Part shown: in pieces, positions 17,368 to 27,836 of the stretch
How the letters are laid out: every line of letters begins with the position of its first letter
Position numbering within the stretch: the first letter of the stretch is position 1
NCBI RefSeq assembly: GCF_014873945.1
Contig: NZ_JADBEC010000001.1
Location: 682,001 to 746,000, forward strand
Origin: Rhizobium viscosum
GTDB taxonomy: Bacteria > Pseudomonadota > Alphaproteobacteria > Rhizobiales > Rhizobiaceae
Length of the DNA stretch: 64,000 nucleotides
Direction: 5' to 3'
Notes under the pieces: model-generated
The model's input: only the letters and a program-made list of their open reading frames with translations
Database searches by the model: none
Told to the model about the DNA's origin: nothing
Translations under genes and position numbers: made by a program

Positions 17368-18270
17368 ATGATCTCCGCCAACGACCTGAGTCCGGCCGAA
17401 CTTGCAGCACTTCTGCATTTCCATGCGGAGGCAGGTGTGGACTGGCTGCTGGAGGACGAGCCGGTCGACCGTTTCGCCGAGTTCGAGGCGATGAAAGCTG
17501 CGCGCCGTTCGGCGGCTCCGGCAGCGCAACCGCAGCCGGAAAGACAGGCACCACAGGACAGGCAGGCGCCCTCCCGCCCCGCCCCGCCCGCGCCGCAGCA
17601 GAACGCAGCAGCCTCGGCTCCTGCCTCGCGGTCACAGCCTGCAATTCCCGACGGTGAAGCAGTGCAGCAGGCGCGGTTCGCGGCCGAGAGCGCCCGCTCG
17701 CTTACAGAACTCAAGACGGCGCTCGAAGCCTTCAATGGCTGCAATCTGAAAAACAGCGCCCGCTCGACCATTTTCGCAAGCGGCGATCCGGCAAGCGGCA
17801 TCATGGTGATCGGCCCGGCGCCAGGCGCCGATGACGAGCGCGAGGGAGCGGCCTTTGCCGGCAGGCAGGGCCAGTTGCTGGACCGGATGCTGGCCTCGAT
17901 CGGCCTCGAGCGGTCAGCCATTCTCCTGACGCAGATCATACCCTGGCGTCCGCCCGGCAACCGCATGCCGTCCGCGGCCGAGACGGAGATTTGCCGTCCC
18001 TTCATCGAGCGGCAGATCGCGCTTGCCGAACCGCGTGCCATTCTGCTGCTCGGCAACTACACGGCGCGGTTCTTCTTCGGTGAAAATGACACGATCCACG
18101 GGCTTCGCGGCCGGTGGAAGGAGATCGCTGTCGCAGATCAGGTCATTCCGGCCATTGCCAGCCTGCATCCGCAAGACCTGTTAACCGCGCCGGTCAATAA
18201 GCGGCTTGCCTGGAGCGATCTATTGGCCTTCCAGGCTAGACTTAAAGAGCTCTCTCTGCTTACAAATTAG
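17368..18270 (+). CDS. Uracil-DNA glycosylase family 4-like protein
   Basis: A 300-residue protein whose C-terminal 190 residues match the family 4/5 uracil-DNA glycosylase fold: GPAPGADDEREGAAFAGRQG (motif A with the pocket region), RPPGNRMPSAAE, ALLLGNYTARFF-like core and ASLHPQDLL (motif B). It would excise uracil from DNA before base-excision repair. Residues about 45 to 95 are a low-complexity Pro/Gln/Ala linker. Of the four cysteines that bind the 4Fe-4S cluster in family 4, only Cys125 and Cys209 are recognisable; the CxxC partner is missing and the Cys of KCRPPGNR is Trp193. The cluster may therefore be absent. The ATG follows a weak purine-rich region. Confidence 0.82.
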   Translation: MISANDLSPAELAALLHFHAEAGVDWLLEDEPVDRFAEFEAMKAARRSAAPAAQPQPERQAPQDRQAPSRPAPPAPQQNAAASAPASRSQPAIPDGEAVQQARFAAESARSLTELKTALEAFNGCNLKNSARSTIFASGDPASGIMVIGPAPGADDEREGAAFAGRQGQLLDRMLASIGLERSAILLTQIIPWRPPGNRMPSAAETEICRPFIERQIALAEPRAILLLGNYTARFFFGENDTIHGLRGRWKEIAVADQVIPAIASLHPQDLLTAPVNKRLAWSDLLAFQARLKELSLLTN

Positions 18271-18333
18271 CCAAGTTTGAAAATATTATGAATTTGTCCA
18301 TGCAATATACGCATGGCTGCATCCTGCAAGGGT

Positions 18334-18351
18334 GCATTGAAGAATCAATGC
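18334..18351 (+). repeat. Hairpin in the leader of the small gene at 18405
   Basis: GCATTGA (18334-18340) pairs with TCAATGC (18345-18351) around AGAA. The surrounding 18301-18365 also contains TGCAATATA twice (18301 and 18356) and several TGCA words. It lies about 55 bp before the small ORF and may be a leader structure. No known riboswitch was recognised. Confidence 0.4.
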
Positions 18352-18404
18352 TGCACTGCAATATAGAAGGCGTGTCTTGGGAGGAATGAACAGGAACCAA
18401 GGCC

Positions 18405-18596
18405 ATGAGCAAGCGTTTTCGTCCTATACATTGCGGGTTTGAAACCCTGCGCCAAGCAAGCGATCAGGTTCGCACCACACAGGGCTACAGCCGTTTCGGC
18501 TTTGCCACAAACGAACAGATGATCGCCCGCGGTACCGGCATTAACAGCCGTACGTCGCGTCCGACAATGATCTTCTCGGATTTCCAGGAATATTGA
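18405..18596 (+). CDS. Small hypothetical protein (63 residues)
   Basis: Begins at ATG 18405 and ends 20 bp before a perfect hairpin terminator, which supports a separate short transcription unit. The product is basic and polar (MSKRFRPIHCGFETLRQ...), with no signal peptide, membrane segment or recognised domain. A GGGAGGAATGAA purine run lies 24 to 35 bp upstream, too far for an ideal ribosome site, so the start is uncertain. The leader contains a hairpin and direct repeats. It could instead be a structured small RNA; the terminator fits either reading. Confidence 0.5.
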   Translation: MSKRFRPIHCGFETLRQASDQVRTTQGYSRFGFATNEQMIARGTGINSRTSRPTMIFSDFQEY

Positions 18597-18616
18597 AGAT
18601 TCCGGAATGATGATCC

Positions 18617-18639
18617 GGCAGGCGGTTCGCCTGCCTTTT
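18617..18639 (+). terminator. Intrinsic terminator of the small gene
   Basis: GGCAGGCG (18617-18624) pairs perfectly with CGCCTGCC (18628-18635) over a three-base loop and is followed by TTTT. A textbook rho-independent terminator. Confidence 0.9.
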
Positions 18640-18662
18640 CGCATTTCAAGAAGTAACGATCG

Positions 18663-18809
18663 ATGTCAACAATTCTGATTTCACTGCTGCGTCACCTCGA
18701 CTCTTTCGAGCATATCCGTGCTGCCGTCTGCGCCGCGCACGAATATCGCCGCGAGCTTTGCGACGCCTCAGCCGAGATCGAGACCCCGGCTGCCGCCATC
18801 GCATTCTGA
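18663..18809 (+). CDS. Possible small protein (48 residues)
   Basis: A short reading frame, ATG 18663 to TGA 18809, encoding MSTILISLLRHLDSFEHIRA and then a His/Arg/Glu-rich helix-like part. About two thirds of third codon positions are G or C, as in neighbouring genes, but the ribosome-binding site (AAGAAGTAACGATCG) is weak and no family was recognised. It follows the terminator at 18617 and faces the minus-strand gene that ends at 18868. It is listed as a candidate only; the 270-bp gap holds nothing else I can support. Confidence 0.3.
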   Translation: MSTILISLLRHLDSFEHIRAAVCAAHEYRRELCDASAEIETPAAAIAF

Positions 18810-18867
18810 AGGTATTTTCGCGCAATTCCGGACGCAAAAACCGCGGCACACTTTTGCTGGAATTGCG

Positions 18868-19740
18868 TTAGCCGCCTGCGCTCTCGAACCCTTCCCTTGC
18901 GGATTCGAAGGCTTCGTCCACATAGGCGAACTTGATCGCCTGCCAGCCGACATATTCCTTCAGGAAATCGCGCGACAGCCACAGTTGCGATTTCTTCGGC
19001 TCGTCGTACCAGCCGAGACAGCCGCGCTGCGCGCCCTTTGCGAGCAGCCGCTGGAGATGCGTGCGCGACATCATGAAGTCACCGGCAAGCGGGCGGGTTT
19101 CCACCTTGCCGATCGACAGCCGCGCCGGATCGGTTCCTTCGAGATCGAGCCGGGACATGAAATGATCGATGACCATACCGCCAGCTTCCGTCCAGAGGAA
19201 CAGCGCCACTTGTTCAGGCGGTTCGCGCCAGTTGATATCTTCGAGGCAATTATAGGCGACACGTGGCTGGATCTGGCGGAAAAGCAGGGGATTTTCCTGC
19301 AGGAAGGCCGCCCGGCTTCCACCATCGATAAGATCGAGCGCGCCGAGGTTGGAGTGCAACCAGCCGAACATTGCCTGGTGGCTGACTTCGGCCGGCTCAA
19401 AATGGCGCGGACGACGGCGTTCGTCACCGGGTGTGTGGGTGATGAAGCGGTAGGTGAAGAGCTCTTCGATGAACGCAAGCACCGTGTTGCGGCTGGCGAT
19501 CTTGTGCGCCGTGATCTTGCCGGTCAGCCGGACGGCGGTGAAACCCGAGGTCGCGTCCCGCGGATCATATTCGAGATGCAGCGCATAGGCCGTCTGCGTC
19601 AGCAGCCAGCGTTGATGCGAGGCCAGCAGGCGCGCCAGCCGCGGCCCCGCATCAAACATGCCGCGCATTTGCCCGGCCAGGAAGCGAATGCTCACTACGA
19701 AAGAAGGGTTCTGCGCCAGTTCTTCTGCCGTGAACGCCAT
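18868..19740 (-). CDS. Conserved-looking protein of unknown function
   Basis: A 290-residue soluble protein starting MAFTAEELAQNPSFVVSIRF at ATG 19740 (an in-frame start at 19812 adds 24 residues and is less likely). I do not recognise the family. The segment DFMMSRTHLQRLLAKGAQRG near residue 215 looks like a recognition helix of a winged helix, followed by GWYDEPKKSQLWLSRDFLKEY, which would make a wing; a DNA-binding role is possible. The N-terminal half is helical with RRRPRHFEPAEVSHQAM. Codon use is like that of neighbours and there is no signal peptide. It stands alone, with an AT-rich upstream region containing possible promoter sequence. Confidence 0.75.
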   Translation of the reverse strand: MAFTAEELAQNPSFVVSIRFLAGQMRGMFDAGPRLARLLASHQRWLLTQTAYALHLEYDPRDATSGFTAVRLTGKITAHKIASRNTVLAFIEELFTYRFITHTPGDERRRPRHFEPAEVSHQAMFGWLHSNLGALDLIDGGSRAAFLQENPLLFRQIQPRVAYNCLEDINWREPPEQVALFLWTEAGGMVIDHFMSRLDLEGTDPARLSIGKVETRPLAGDFMMSRTHLQRLLAKGAQRGCLGWYDEPKKSQLWLSRDFLKEYVGWQAIKFAYVDEAFESAREGFESAGG

Positions 19741-19987
19741 GATGCTTTTCCTCAACCCTCGCTCGCAAGCCAGCGTTCGGAGCAGCGATACCGAAACTCC
19801 CCCGGCATCCATGGCCTATCGATTATGCACAGCTTTGAATAAATGAAAGTAATTCACTTTCATAACCATATTTTTGCCAAAAGCGATATCCCAAGATTTC
19901 GCCATCCCATTCTCTTTTGAGGGGTGTGTGTCGTGATTTTTCAATCAGCGCGCTATGAAATTCGCCTTGTGATATAGTTTCAGCCGC

Positions 19988-20926
19988 TCAGGATTGCGGC
20001 GCACCGGCTTTTCGCGCTTCGCGGCGCTCGAGACCAAGCTGATGCTCGCGGTAGATGATGAAGATGCCGGCGGCAATGACAATGATCGTGCCGAAAAGCA
20101 TCGTACTGCTCGGAACGTCGCCGAAGACATAGTAAGCGACGATGCCGCCAAGCAGGATCGAGCTGTATTCGAAGGGAGCGATGGTGGAAACATCCGCGTG
20201 CCGGTAACTCTCGGTCAGGAGGATCTGTGCCACACCGCCGCAGAAACCGGCAGCGATGAGGAAAAGAGCCGAGGACCAGTCGAGCAGAAGCCAGCCGAAG
20301 GGGACAGTCACCAGAGAGAAGACCGAAGCAGTGATCGAGAAGTAGAGCACGATCGTCGCCGTCTTCTCTTCCTCGACAAGGCGGCGAACCTGGATCATCG
20401 CCATGCCGCCAAGCACGGCCGACAGCAGCACGCAGAGTGCGCCGACCGCCTGTTCGGCCGCCATGCCGCCGTCCCGGAACAGCGTGAGCTTCGGCCAGGA
20501 GATGATGGCGACACCGATGATGCCGAAGCAGACAGCGCTCCAGCGATAGACGCGCACCGTCTCTCCCAGGAAAACCGCAGCGAAAATGACGGCAACGAGG
20601 GGCGTGGCATAACCGAGCGCGATCGCCTCCGGCAGCGGCAGATGCAAAAGCCCGTAGAAGCCGAGCCCCATCGAGATGATGCCGAGCGTGCCGCGCTTCA
20701 GATGACCGATCGGATTGGCGGTGTAGAAGGCCGAGCGCAGCTGATGCCGATAGCCGAGATAGGCCATGATCGGAAACAGCGCAAAGAAGGAGCGGCAGAA
20801 AGTCACCTGCCCCGGCGGGATATCCGATCCTGCCAGCTTGATGAATGTCTGCATGGCCAGGAAGACCACGACCGACGAGACTTTCAGCGCAATGCCTCTC
20901 ATCGGGTTTCTGAGAACCGATTCCAT
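19988..20926 (-). CDS. EamA/DMT-superfamily transporter
   Basis: A 312-residue membrane protein with ten predicted segments in two EamA repeats: VVVFLAMQTFIKLAG, GQVTFCRSFFALFPIMAYLG and GFYGLLHLPLPEAIALGYATPL in the first, APFEYSSILLGGIVAYYVFGD in the second. The wording resembles the RhaT/YdcZ-like and S-adenosylmethionine-transporter-like branch. The chosen start is ATG 20926 (MESVLRNPMRGIALK); the frame stays open upstream to 21067, but those 47 residues are Arg-rich and not membrane-like. The C terminus is charged and cytoplasmic. The substrate is unknown. A 17-bp perfect palindrome lies 40 bp upstream. Confidence 0.87.
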   Translation of the reverse strand: MESVLRNPMRGIALKVSSVVVFLAMQTFIKLAGSDIPPGQVTFCRSFFALFPIMAYLGYRHQLRSAFYTANPIGHLKRGTLGIISMGLGFYGLLHLPLPEAIALGYATPLVAVIFAAVFLGETVRVYRWSAVCFGIIGVAIISWPKLTLFRDGGMAAEQAVGALCVLLSAVLGGMAMIQVRRLVEEEKTATIVLYFSITASVFSLVTVPFGWLLLDWSSALFLIAAGFCGGVAQILLTESYRHADVSTIAPFEYSSILLGGIVAYYVFGDVPSSTMLFGTIIVIAAGIFIIYREHQLGLERREARKAGAPQS

Positions 20927-20965
20927 GATCCAGGCTCTTGTGCGGGCATGCCGAGCGGGGGAGAC

Positions 20966-20982
20966 GCGTTCGACTCGAACGC
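20966..20982. promoter_or_regulatory. 17-bp palindrome upstream of the EamA gene
   Basis: GCGTTCGA-C-TCGAACGC is a perfect inverted repeat 40 to 56 bp before the ATG at 20926, the position of an operator. No regulator gene is adjacent, so the binding protein is unknown. Confidence 0.4.
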
Positions 20983-21365
20983 AGCGGACGATTTTCTCAT
21001 CGTAACCGAAGAAATGCACCGGTGGGAAAAAATCTGCGCGCACCAAACGCCGTGCGTGCATTCGCACGCTCCAACTCCTGGAATCTACGCATCAGGCTTT
21101 CCGAAAATCGATTCTGATTCTCGGGCGGATGCTGCAGGCAGCAAGTATTTGCCTGCTTTTAACCTGCCGCTTTTCTGTGCAACTTCGTTTTTTGATGAAA
21201 AAACTTCTCGTTTTACGCTTATTCACCCGAAAATGTTCGCATCCGGACCCTTTGCGTTAACCTGTTGCAAACCATGCCCCCGCATCGTTCGCAGTTAATT
21301 AATCATACAAAAGAATCGCATTCGTACGCAGCCAGTCGCGTCAGCTTATTTTCAGGATCTTTTTG
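20983..21365. other. Non-coding region between divergent genes
   Basis: About 380 bp with no supportable gene. GC content drops towards 21170-21330, with AT-rich words such as GTTAATTAATC near 21293, which probably hold the promoter of the chemoreceptor-like gene at 21366. A single GTTAACC near 21256 resembles a CtrA half-site but lacks a partner. No hairpin terminator or repeat was found. Confidence 0.6.
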
Positions 21366-22472
21366 ATGAAGCCGCTCAGCGCAGAGATCGTTTCCCAGTC
21401 GCAGAACGCAACGCCCCGCTCGATGCGTGTCGTCACCGATGGCATCAGCACCGATCTGGAGCGCTTCAGCGCCGACAACACCAGCATCGTCAAGCAGATC
21501 AAGCTGCTTGCCATCAATGCGTTGATCGAGGCGGCCCGCGCCGGCGAAACCGGCAAGGGCTTTGCGGTCGTCGCCAATGAAGTGCAGCGGCTGGCGCAGA
21601 TCGCCACCGAGATCACCAGCAAGTTCGAGAGCAATGTGCTGGGACGCATCGGGCTGAGCCGTGCGATGGCGGATTCGCTCGTCACCGAGATGGAAGGCGT
21701 GCGGTTGACCGATCTCGCGCAGACATTGGTTCAGCTCATCGTGCGCAACCTCTTCGAACGCACCGCCGACGTGCGCTGGTGGGCGACGGATCCGGCGCTC
21801 TGGCAGGCATTGCAGGAGCCGGAAAAGGACCGGGTCGCCTTCGCAGCCGAACGGCTCGGCACCATCAACCGCTTTTATACCGTCTATCTCGACCTTGTCA
21901 TGACCGATCTCTCCGGCCGGGTGATCGCGTCCGCCAACCCGACCTTCCAGCGTAAGATATCCGGTTCATCCGTTACCGGCGATCCATGGTTCCGGGCAGC
22001 GGCGAGCTGCGCGTCCGGCGACGACTATATCGTCGATGAAGTCAAGCCGAGCGTTCTGCACGACCAGCGGCATGCGCTTGTCTACGCGACCGGCATCCGT
22101 GAAGGCGGCAAGCTCGACGGCAAACTCCTGGGCACGCTCGGCGTCTATTTCGACTGGCAGAACCAGGGCCAGGCAATCGTCGAGAAGGAAGCGAACCTGC
22201 CGCCGCAGCTTGCGGAAAAGACCACCGTCATGCTGCTCGACGGCGCAAGCCGGGTGATCGCCAGCACCAATCCGGCCATGCTCTTCACCCATTTCGCGCT
22301 CGCCAACCAGACGGGCCAGCCCAAGGGCAGTTATTACGATAATAACGGCTCGATCGTCGCCTTTGCGCGCACGCTCGGCTACGAGGATTATGACGGGCTC
22401 GGCTGGTATGGCGTTGTCATCCAGCAGACGGAAAGCGACGCCGAGATCAAGATCGCCCTCAATCTCAAATAG
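21366..22472 (+). CDS. Soluble chemoreceptor-like protein with N-terminal signalling tip and C-terminal Cache-like sensor
   Basis: A 368-residue protein without any membrane segment. Residues about 38 to 75 are the hairpin tip of a methyl-accepting chemotaxis protein ([20 protein letters not shown], then [18 protein letters not shown]), the part that binds CheA and CheW. Residues about 150 to 360 look like a Cache-type sensor ([45 protein letters not shown]). The order is the reverse of a standard receptor and the methylation helices are mostly missing. It would act in the cytoplasm, perhaps on a clustered array or outside motility. ATG 21366 follows AGGATCTTTTTG; a TTG one codon earlier is in frame. 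Confidence 0.8.
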   Translation: MKPLSAEIVSQSQNATPRSMRVVTDGISTDLERFSADNTSIVKQIKLLAINALIEAARAGETGKGFAVVANEVQRLAQIATEITSKFESNVLGRIGLSRAMADSLVTEMEGVRLTDLAQTLVQLIVRNLFERTADVRWWATDPALWQALQEPEKDRVAFAAERLGTINRFYTVYLDLVMTDLSGRVIASANPTFQRKISGSSVTGDPWFRAAASCASGDDYIVDEVKPSVLHDQRHALVYATGIREGGKLDGKLLGTLGVYFDWQNQGQAIVEKEANLPPQLAEKTTVMLLDGASRVIASTNPAMLFTHFALANQTGQPKGSYYDNNGSIVAFARTLGYEDYDGLGWYGVVIQQTESDAEIKIALNLK

Positions 22473-22518
22473 CAATCTTCCCCTTTCGGCTGCATATGCA
22501 CGACAATTTGACCATAAT

Positions 22519-22553
22519 AATTTGGCTGTGAACTTCGCGTTCACAGCCAAATT
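22519..22553 (+). terminator. 15-bp stem hairpin after the chemoreceptor-like gene
   Basis: The left arm 22519-22533 (ending TTTGGCTGTGAAC) pairs perfectly with 22539-22553 over the loop TTCGC. It lies 47 bp past the stop at 22472. The following T tract is weak (TTGCTTTAACTTTA), but the stem is long and GC-mixed. Confidence 0.75.
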
Positions 22554-22657
22554 GCTTTAACTTTAGTTCAGACTTTAATGTAATCATGGCCGCCAATTTC
22601 AGCAGAGCGCGCCCGCCTCTGTATTCGGCCATTGTCTAATAAGGGTCTTCAGGCAAC

Positions 22658-25306
22658 ATGCGAACAGATACCGGTCAGGTCATCAATCTGGCAGATTACC
22701 GCCCAACAGATTTCGTGCTGGAACGCGTCGACCTGACTTTTGAACTGGATCCGACTGAAACAAAGGTGGAAGCGCGGCTGATTTTCCATCGCCGCGAAGG
22801 CGTCGATCCTTCCGCGCCCCTCATCCTCGATGGCGACGAGCTCAATCTTTCCAGCCTTCTCTTCGACCAGAACGAACTGGCGCCGGAACGCTACACGGTA
22901 ACGCCCGAAAGCCTTGTTATCCGCGACCTGCCGGAAACGGTGCCTTTCGAAGTGACCGTCACCACGATCATCAATCCGGAAGCCAATACCCAGCTGATGG
23001 GTCTTTACCGCACCAGCGGCATCTATTGCACGCAGTGCGAGGCCGAAGGCTTCCGCCGCATCACCTATTTCCCCGACCGGCCGGATGTGCTGGCGCCCTA
23101 TACGGTCAACATCATCGCAGACAAGGATGCCAATCCGCTGCTCCTGTCGAACGGCAACTTCCTCGGCGGCGCAGGTTACGGCCCGGGCAAGCATTTCGCC
23201 GCCTGGTTCGATCCGCATCCGAAGCCGAGCTATCTCTTCGCGCTGGTCGCCGGCGATCTCGGCGTCGTCGAAGACACGTTCACCACGATGTCCGGCCGCG
23301 AGGTCGTGCTGAAGATCTATGTCGAACATGGCAAGGAGCCGCGCGCGGCCTATGCCATGGACGCGCTGAAGCGGTCGATGAAGTGGGACGAGGAAGTGTT
23401 CGGTCGCGAATACGATCTCGACATCTTCATGATCGTTGCCGTCTCCGACTTCAACATGGGGGCCATGGAGAACAAGGGCCTCAACATCTTCAACGACAAA
23501 TACGTGCTCGCCGACCCTGAAACGGCGACCGATGCCGATTACGCCAATATCGAAGCGATCATCGCGCATGAATACTTCCACAACTGGACCGGCAACCGCA
23601 TCACCTGCCGCGACTGGTTCCAGCTCTGCCTCAAGGAAGGCCTGACTGTTTATCGCGACCACGAATTCTCGTCGGACCAGCGCTCGCGCCCGGTCAAGCG
23701 CATCGCCGAGGTGCGCCACCTGAAGTCCGAGCAGTTCCCGGAAGACGGCGGACCGCTCGCCCATCCGGTGCGCCCGACCAAGTATCGCGAGATCAACAAC
23801 TTCTATACCACGACGGTGTACGAGAAGGGCAGCGAAGTCACACGCATGATCGCGACCCTGCTCGGCCGCGAGACCTTCAAGAAGGGCATGGGCCTCTATT
23901 TCGACCGCCATGACGGCCAGGCCGTCACGATCGAGGATTTCGTCAAATGCTTCGAAGATGCGAGCGGCCGCGACCTCGCGCAGTTTTCGCTCTGGTACCA
24001 CCAGGCCGGCACGCCGCTGGTCACCGCCTCCGGCAGCTATGACGCAGGCGCCAAGAGCTTCAGCCTGTCGCTGGAACAGATGACGCCTGCCACTCCCGGT
24101 CAACCGACCAAGGAGCCGATGCATATTCCTCTGAGCCTGGCGCTCTTTGCCGAAGACGGTTCGAAGTTCGAGCCTGCCTCCGTCGATGGCGCCGAATATG
24201 CCGGCGAGGTGCTGCATTTGACGGCGCGGACACAGACGGCCGTCTTCCATGGCGTTGCCTCGCGTCCTGTTGTTTCGATCAACCGCAGCTTCTCCGCACC
24301 GATCAACCTGCATTTCGACCAGAGCCCGGCCGATCTGGCACTGCTCGCCCGCTACGAGACGGATCATTTCGCCCGCTGGCAGGCGCTGACCGATCTGGCA
24401 CTGCCGAACCTCTTGAAGGCCGCCCGCGATGCCCGCGAGGGAGCGCCGATCGTCTGCGAACAGACCTTCGTCGATACGCTGATTGCAGCGGCCGCCGATG
24501 AAAGCCTCGAGCCCGCCTTCCGCGCCCAGGCGCTCGCCTTGCCGAGCGAATCCGACATCGCCCGCGAGCTCGGCAGCAATATCGATCCCGATGCCGTTCA
24601 TGCGGGCCGTCAGGCGATCATGAAACAGATTGCCGAAGCCGGCAAAGCGACCTTCGCGGCCCTCTACGACGCGATGACCACACCGGGCGAATTCAGCCCG
24701 GATGCCAAAAGCGCCGGCCGCCGTGCGCTGCGCAACACCGCCCTTACCTATCTCTCCTATGCCGAGAGCAGCCCGGCTCGTGCCAAGGCCGCCTTCGACG
24801 GCGCCAACAACATGACCGATCTCAGCCATGCGCTGACGATCCTCGCTCATCGCTTCCCCGACAGTGCAGAGGCGAAGGCCGCGCTCGAAACGTTCCGCAG
24901 CCGTTTCCAGGACAATGCGCTCGTCGTCGACAAGTGGTTTGCGATCCAGGCCGGCATTCCCGGGCCGGGCGCGCTCGATCGCGTCAAGGCGCTGATGGAA
25001 AACCCGCTCTTCAAGCGCACCAACCCGAACCGCATGCGCTCGCTGGTCGGGACGTTCGCCTTCGGCAACCCGACCGGCTTCGGCCGTGCTGATGGTGAAG
25101 GCTACCGTTTCCTCGCCAGCCAGATCCTCGACATCGACCAGCGCAACCCGCAGCTTGCTGCGCGCCTGCTGACCTCCATGCGTTCCTGGCGCTCGCTGGA
25201 ATCGGCCCGCGCCGATCACGCGCGTTCGGCGTTGATGGAAATCGAAAAGGCCGACAGCCTTTCGACCGATGTACGCGACATCGTCGAGCGCACTCTCAAG
25301 GGCTGA
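22658..25306 (+). CDS. pepN: Aminopeptidase N (M1 metallopeptidase)
   Basis: An 882-residue cytoplasmic zinc aminopeptidase of the usual PepN length, which removes N-terminal residues from peptides during protein turnover. The exopeptidase motif GAMEN lies near residue 268 and the zinc site H304-EYFH308 follows, with the third ligand Glu in LKEGLTVYRD 19 residues on. The N-terminal beta domain (FVLERVDLTFELDPTETKVE) and the C-terminal helical domain are complete. ATG 22658 follows a weak AGGCAAC. The gene is monocistronic: a hairpin precedes it and another follows. Its position before pleC and glnE matches other rhizobial chromosomes as I recall them. Confidence 0.96.
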   Translation: MRTDTGQVINLADYRPTDFVLERVDLTFELDPTETKVEARLIFHRREGVDPSAPLILDGDELNLSSLLFDQNELAPERYTVTPESLVIRDLPETVPFEVTVTTIINPEANTQLMGLYRTSGIYCTQCEAEGFRRITYFPDRPDVLAPYTVNIIADKDANPLLLSNGNFLGGAGYGPGKHFAAWFDPHPKPSYLFALVAGDLGVVEDTFTTMSGREVVLKIYVEHGKEPRAAYAMDALKRSMKWDEEVFGREYDLDIFMIVAVSDFNMGAMENKGLNIFNDKYVLADPETATDADYANIEAIIAHEYFHNWTGNRITCRDWFQLCLKEGLTVYRDHEFSSDQRSRPVKRIAEVRHLKSEQFPEDGGPLAHPVRPTKYREINNFYTTTVYEKGSEVTRMIATLLGRETFKKGMGLYFDRHDGQAVTIEDFVKCFEDASGRDLAQFSLWYHQAGTPLVTASGSYDAGAKSFSLSLEQMTPATPGQPTKEPMHIPLSLALFAEDGSKFEPASVDGAEYAGEVLHLTARTQTAVFHGVASRPVVSINRSFSAPINLHFDQSPADLALLARYETDHFARWQALTDLALPNLLKAARDAREGAPIVCEQTFVDTLIAAAADESLEPAFRAQALALPSESDIARELGSNIDPDAVHAGRQAIMKQIAEAGKATFAALYDAMTTPGEFSPDAKSAGRRALRNTALTYLSYAESSPARAKAAFDGANNMTDLSHALTILAHRFPDSAEAKAALETFRSRFQDNALVVDKWFAIQAGIPGPGALDRVKALMENPLFKRTNPNRMRSLVGTFAFGNPTGFGRADGEGYRFLASQILDIDQRNPQLAARLLTSMRSWRSLESARADHARSALMEIEKADSLSTDVRDIVERTLKG

Positions 25307-25326
25307 TTTCCCGCAGATGATTTGCC

Positions 25327-25360
25327 GCCTAGCTGTCTTCCACCCTACGGACAGCTAGGC
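25327..25360 (+). terminator. Hairpin downstream of pepN
   Basis: GCCTAGCTGTC (25327-25337) pairs perfectly with GACAGCTAGGC (25350-25360), 20 bp past the pepN stop. There is no T tract, so termination may be incomplete or factor-assisted. Confidence 0.6.
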
Positions 25361-25399
25361 CGCCATCAGCGAATCCCTCTGAAAAACCAGCAATCACAA

Positions 25400-25418
25400 A
25401 TGGTTAATAAATTTTTAC
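25400..25418 (+). promoter_or_regulatory. Candidate CtrA-binding site upstream of pleC
   Basis: ATGGTTAA (reverse of the CtrA half-site TTAACCAT) at 25400-25407 is followed after seven bases by TTAC, giving TTAA-N7-TTAC against the consensus TTAA-N7-TTAA. It lies about 92 bp before the start codon. PleC acts in the pathway that controls CtrA, so feedback is plausible, but only the motif is seen. Confidence 0.45.
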
Positions 25419-25509
25419 CATCGGCTCTGGACAAGGCGAATCACGCATGATTCTCTAGGTGTAGTTCGAGCGAGCGGCGCGCGAATCACACGAGGGATCA
25501 GGTTCAGAG

Positions 25510-27825
<2,316 letters not shown>

Positions 27826-27836
27826 CGCGGAAAGGC

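Noticed and set aside
22649..25219. Very long open frame opposite pepN (856 codons)
   Set aside because: It is an antisense shadow of the high-GC pepN gene: low-complexity Arg/Glu/Gly-rich translation, no domain, while the other strand has all M1 peptidase motifs.
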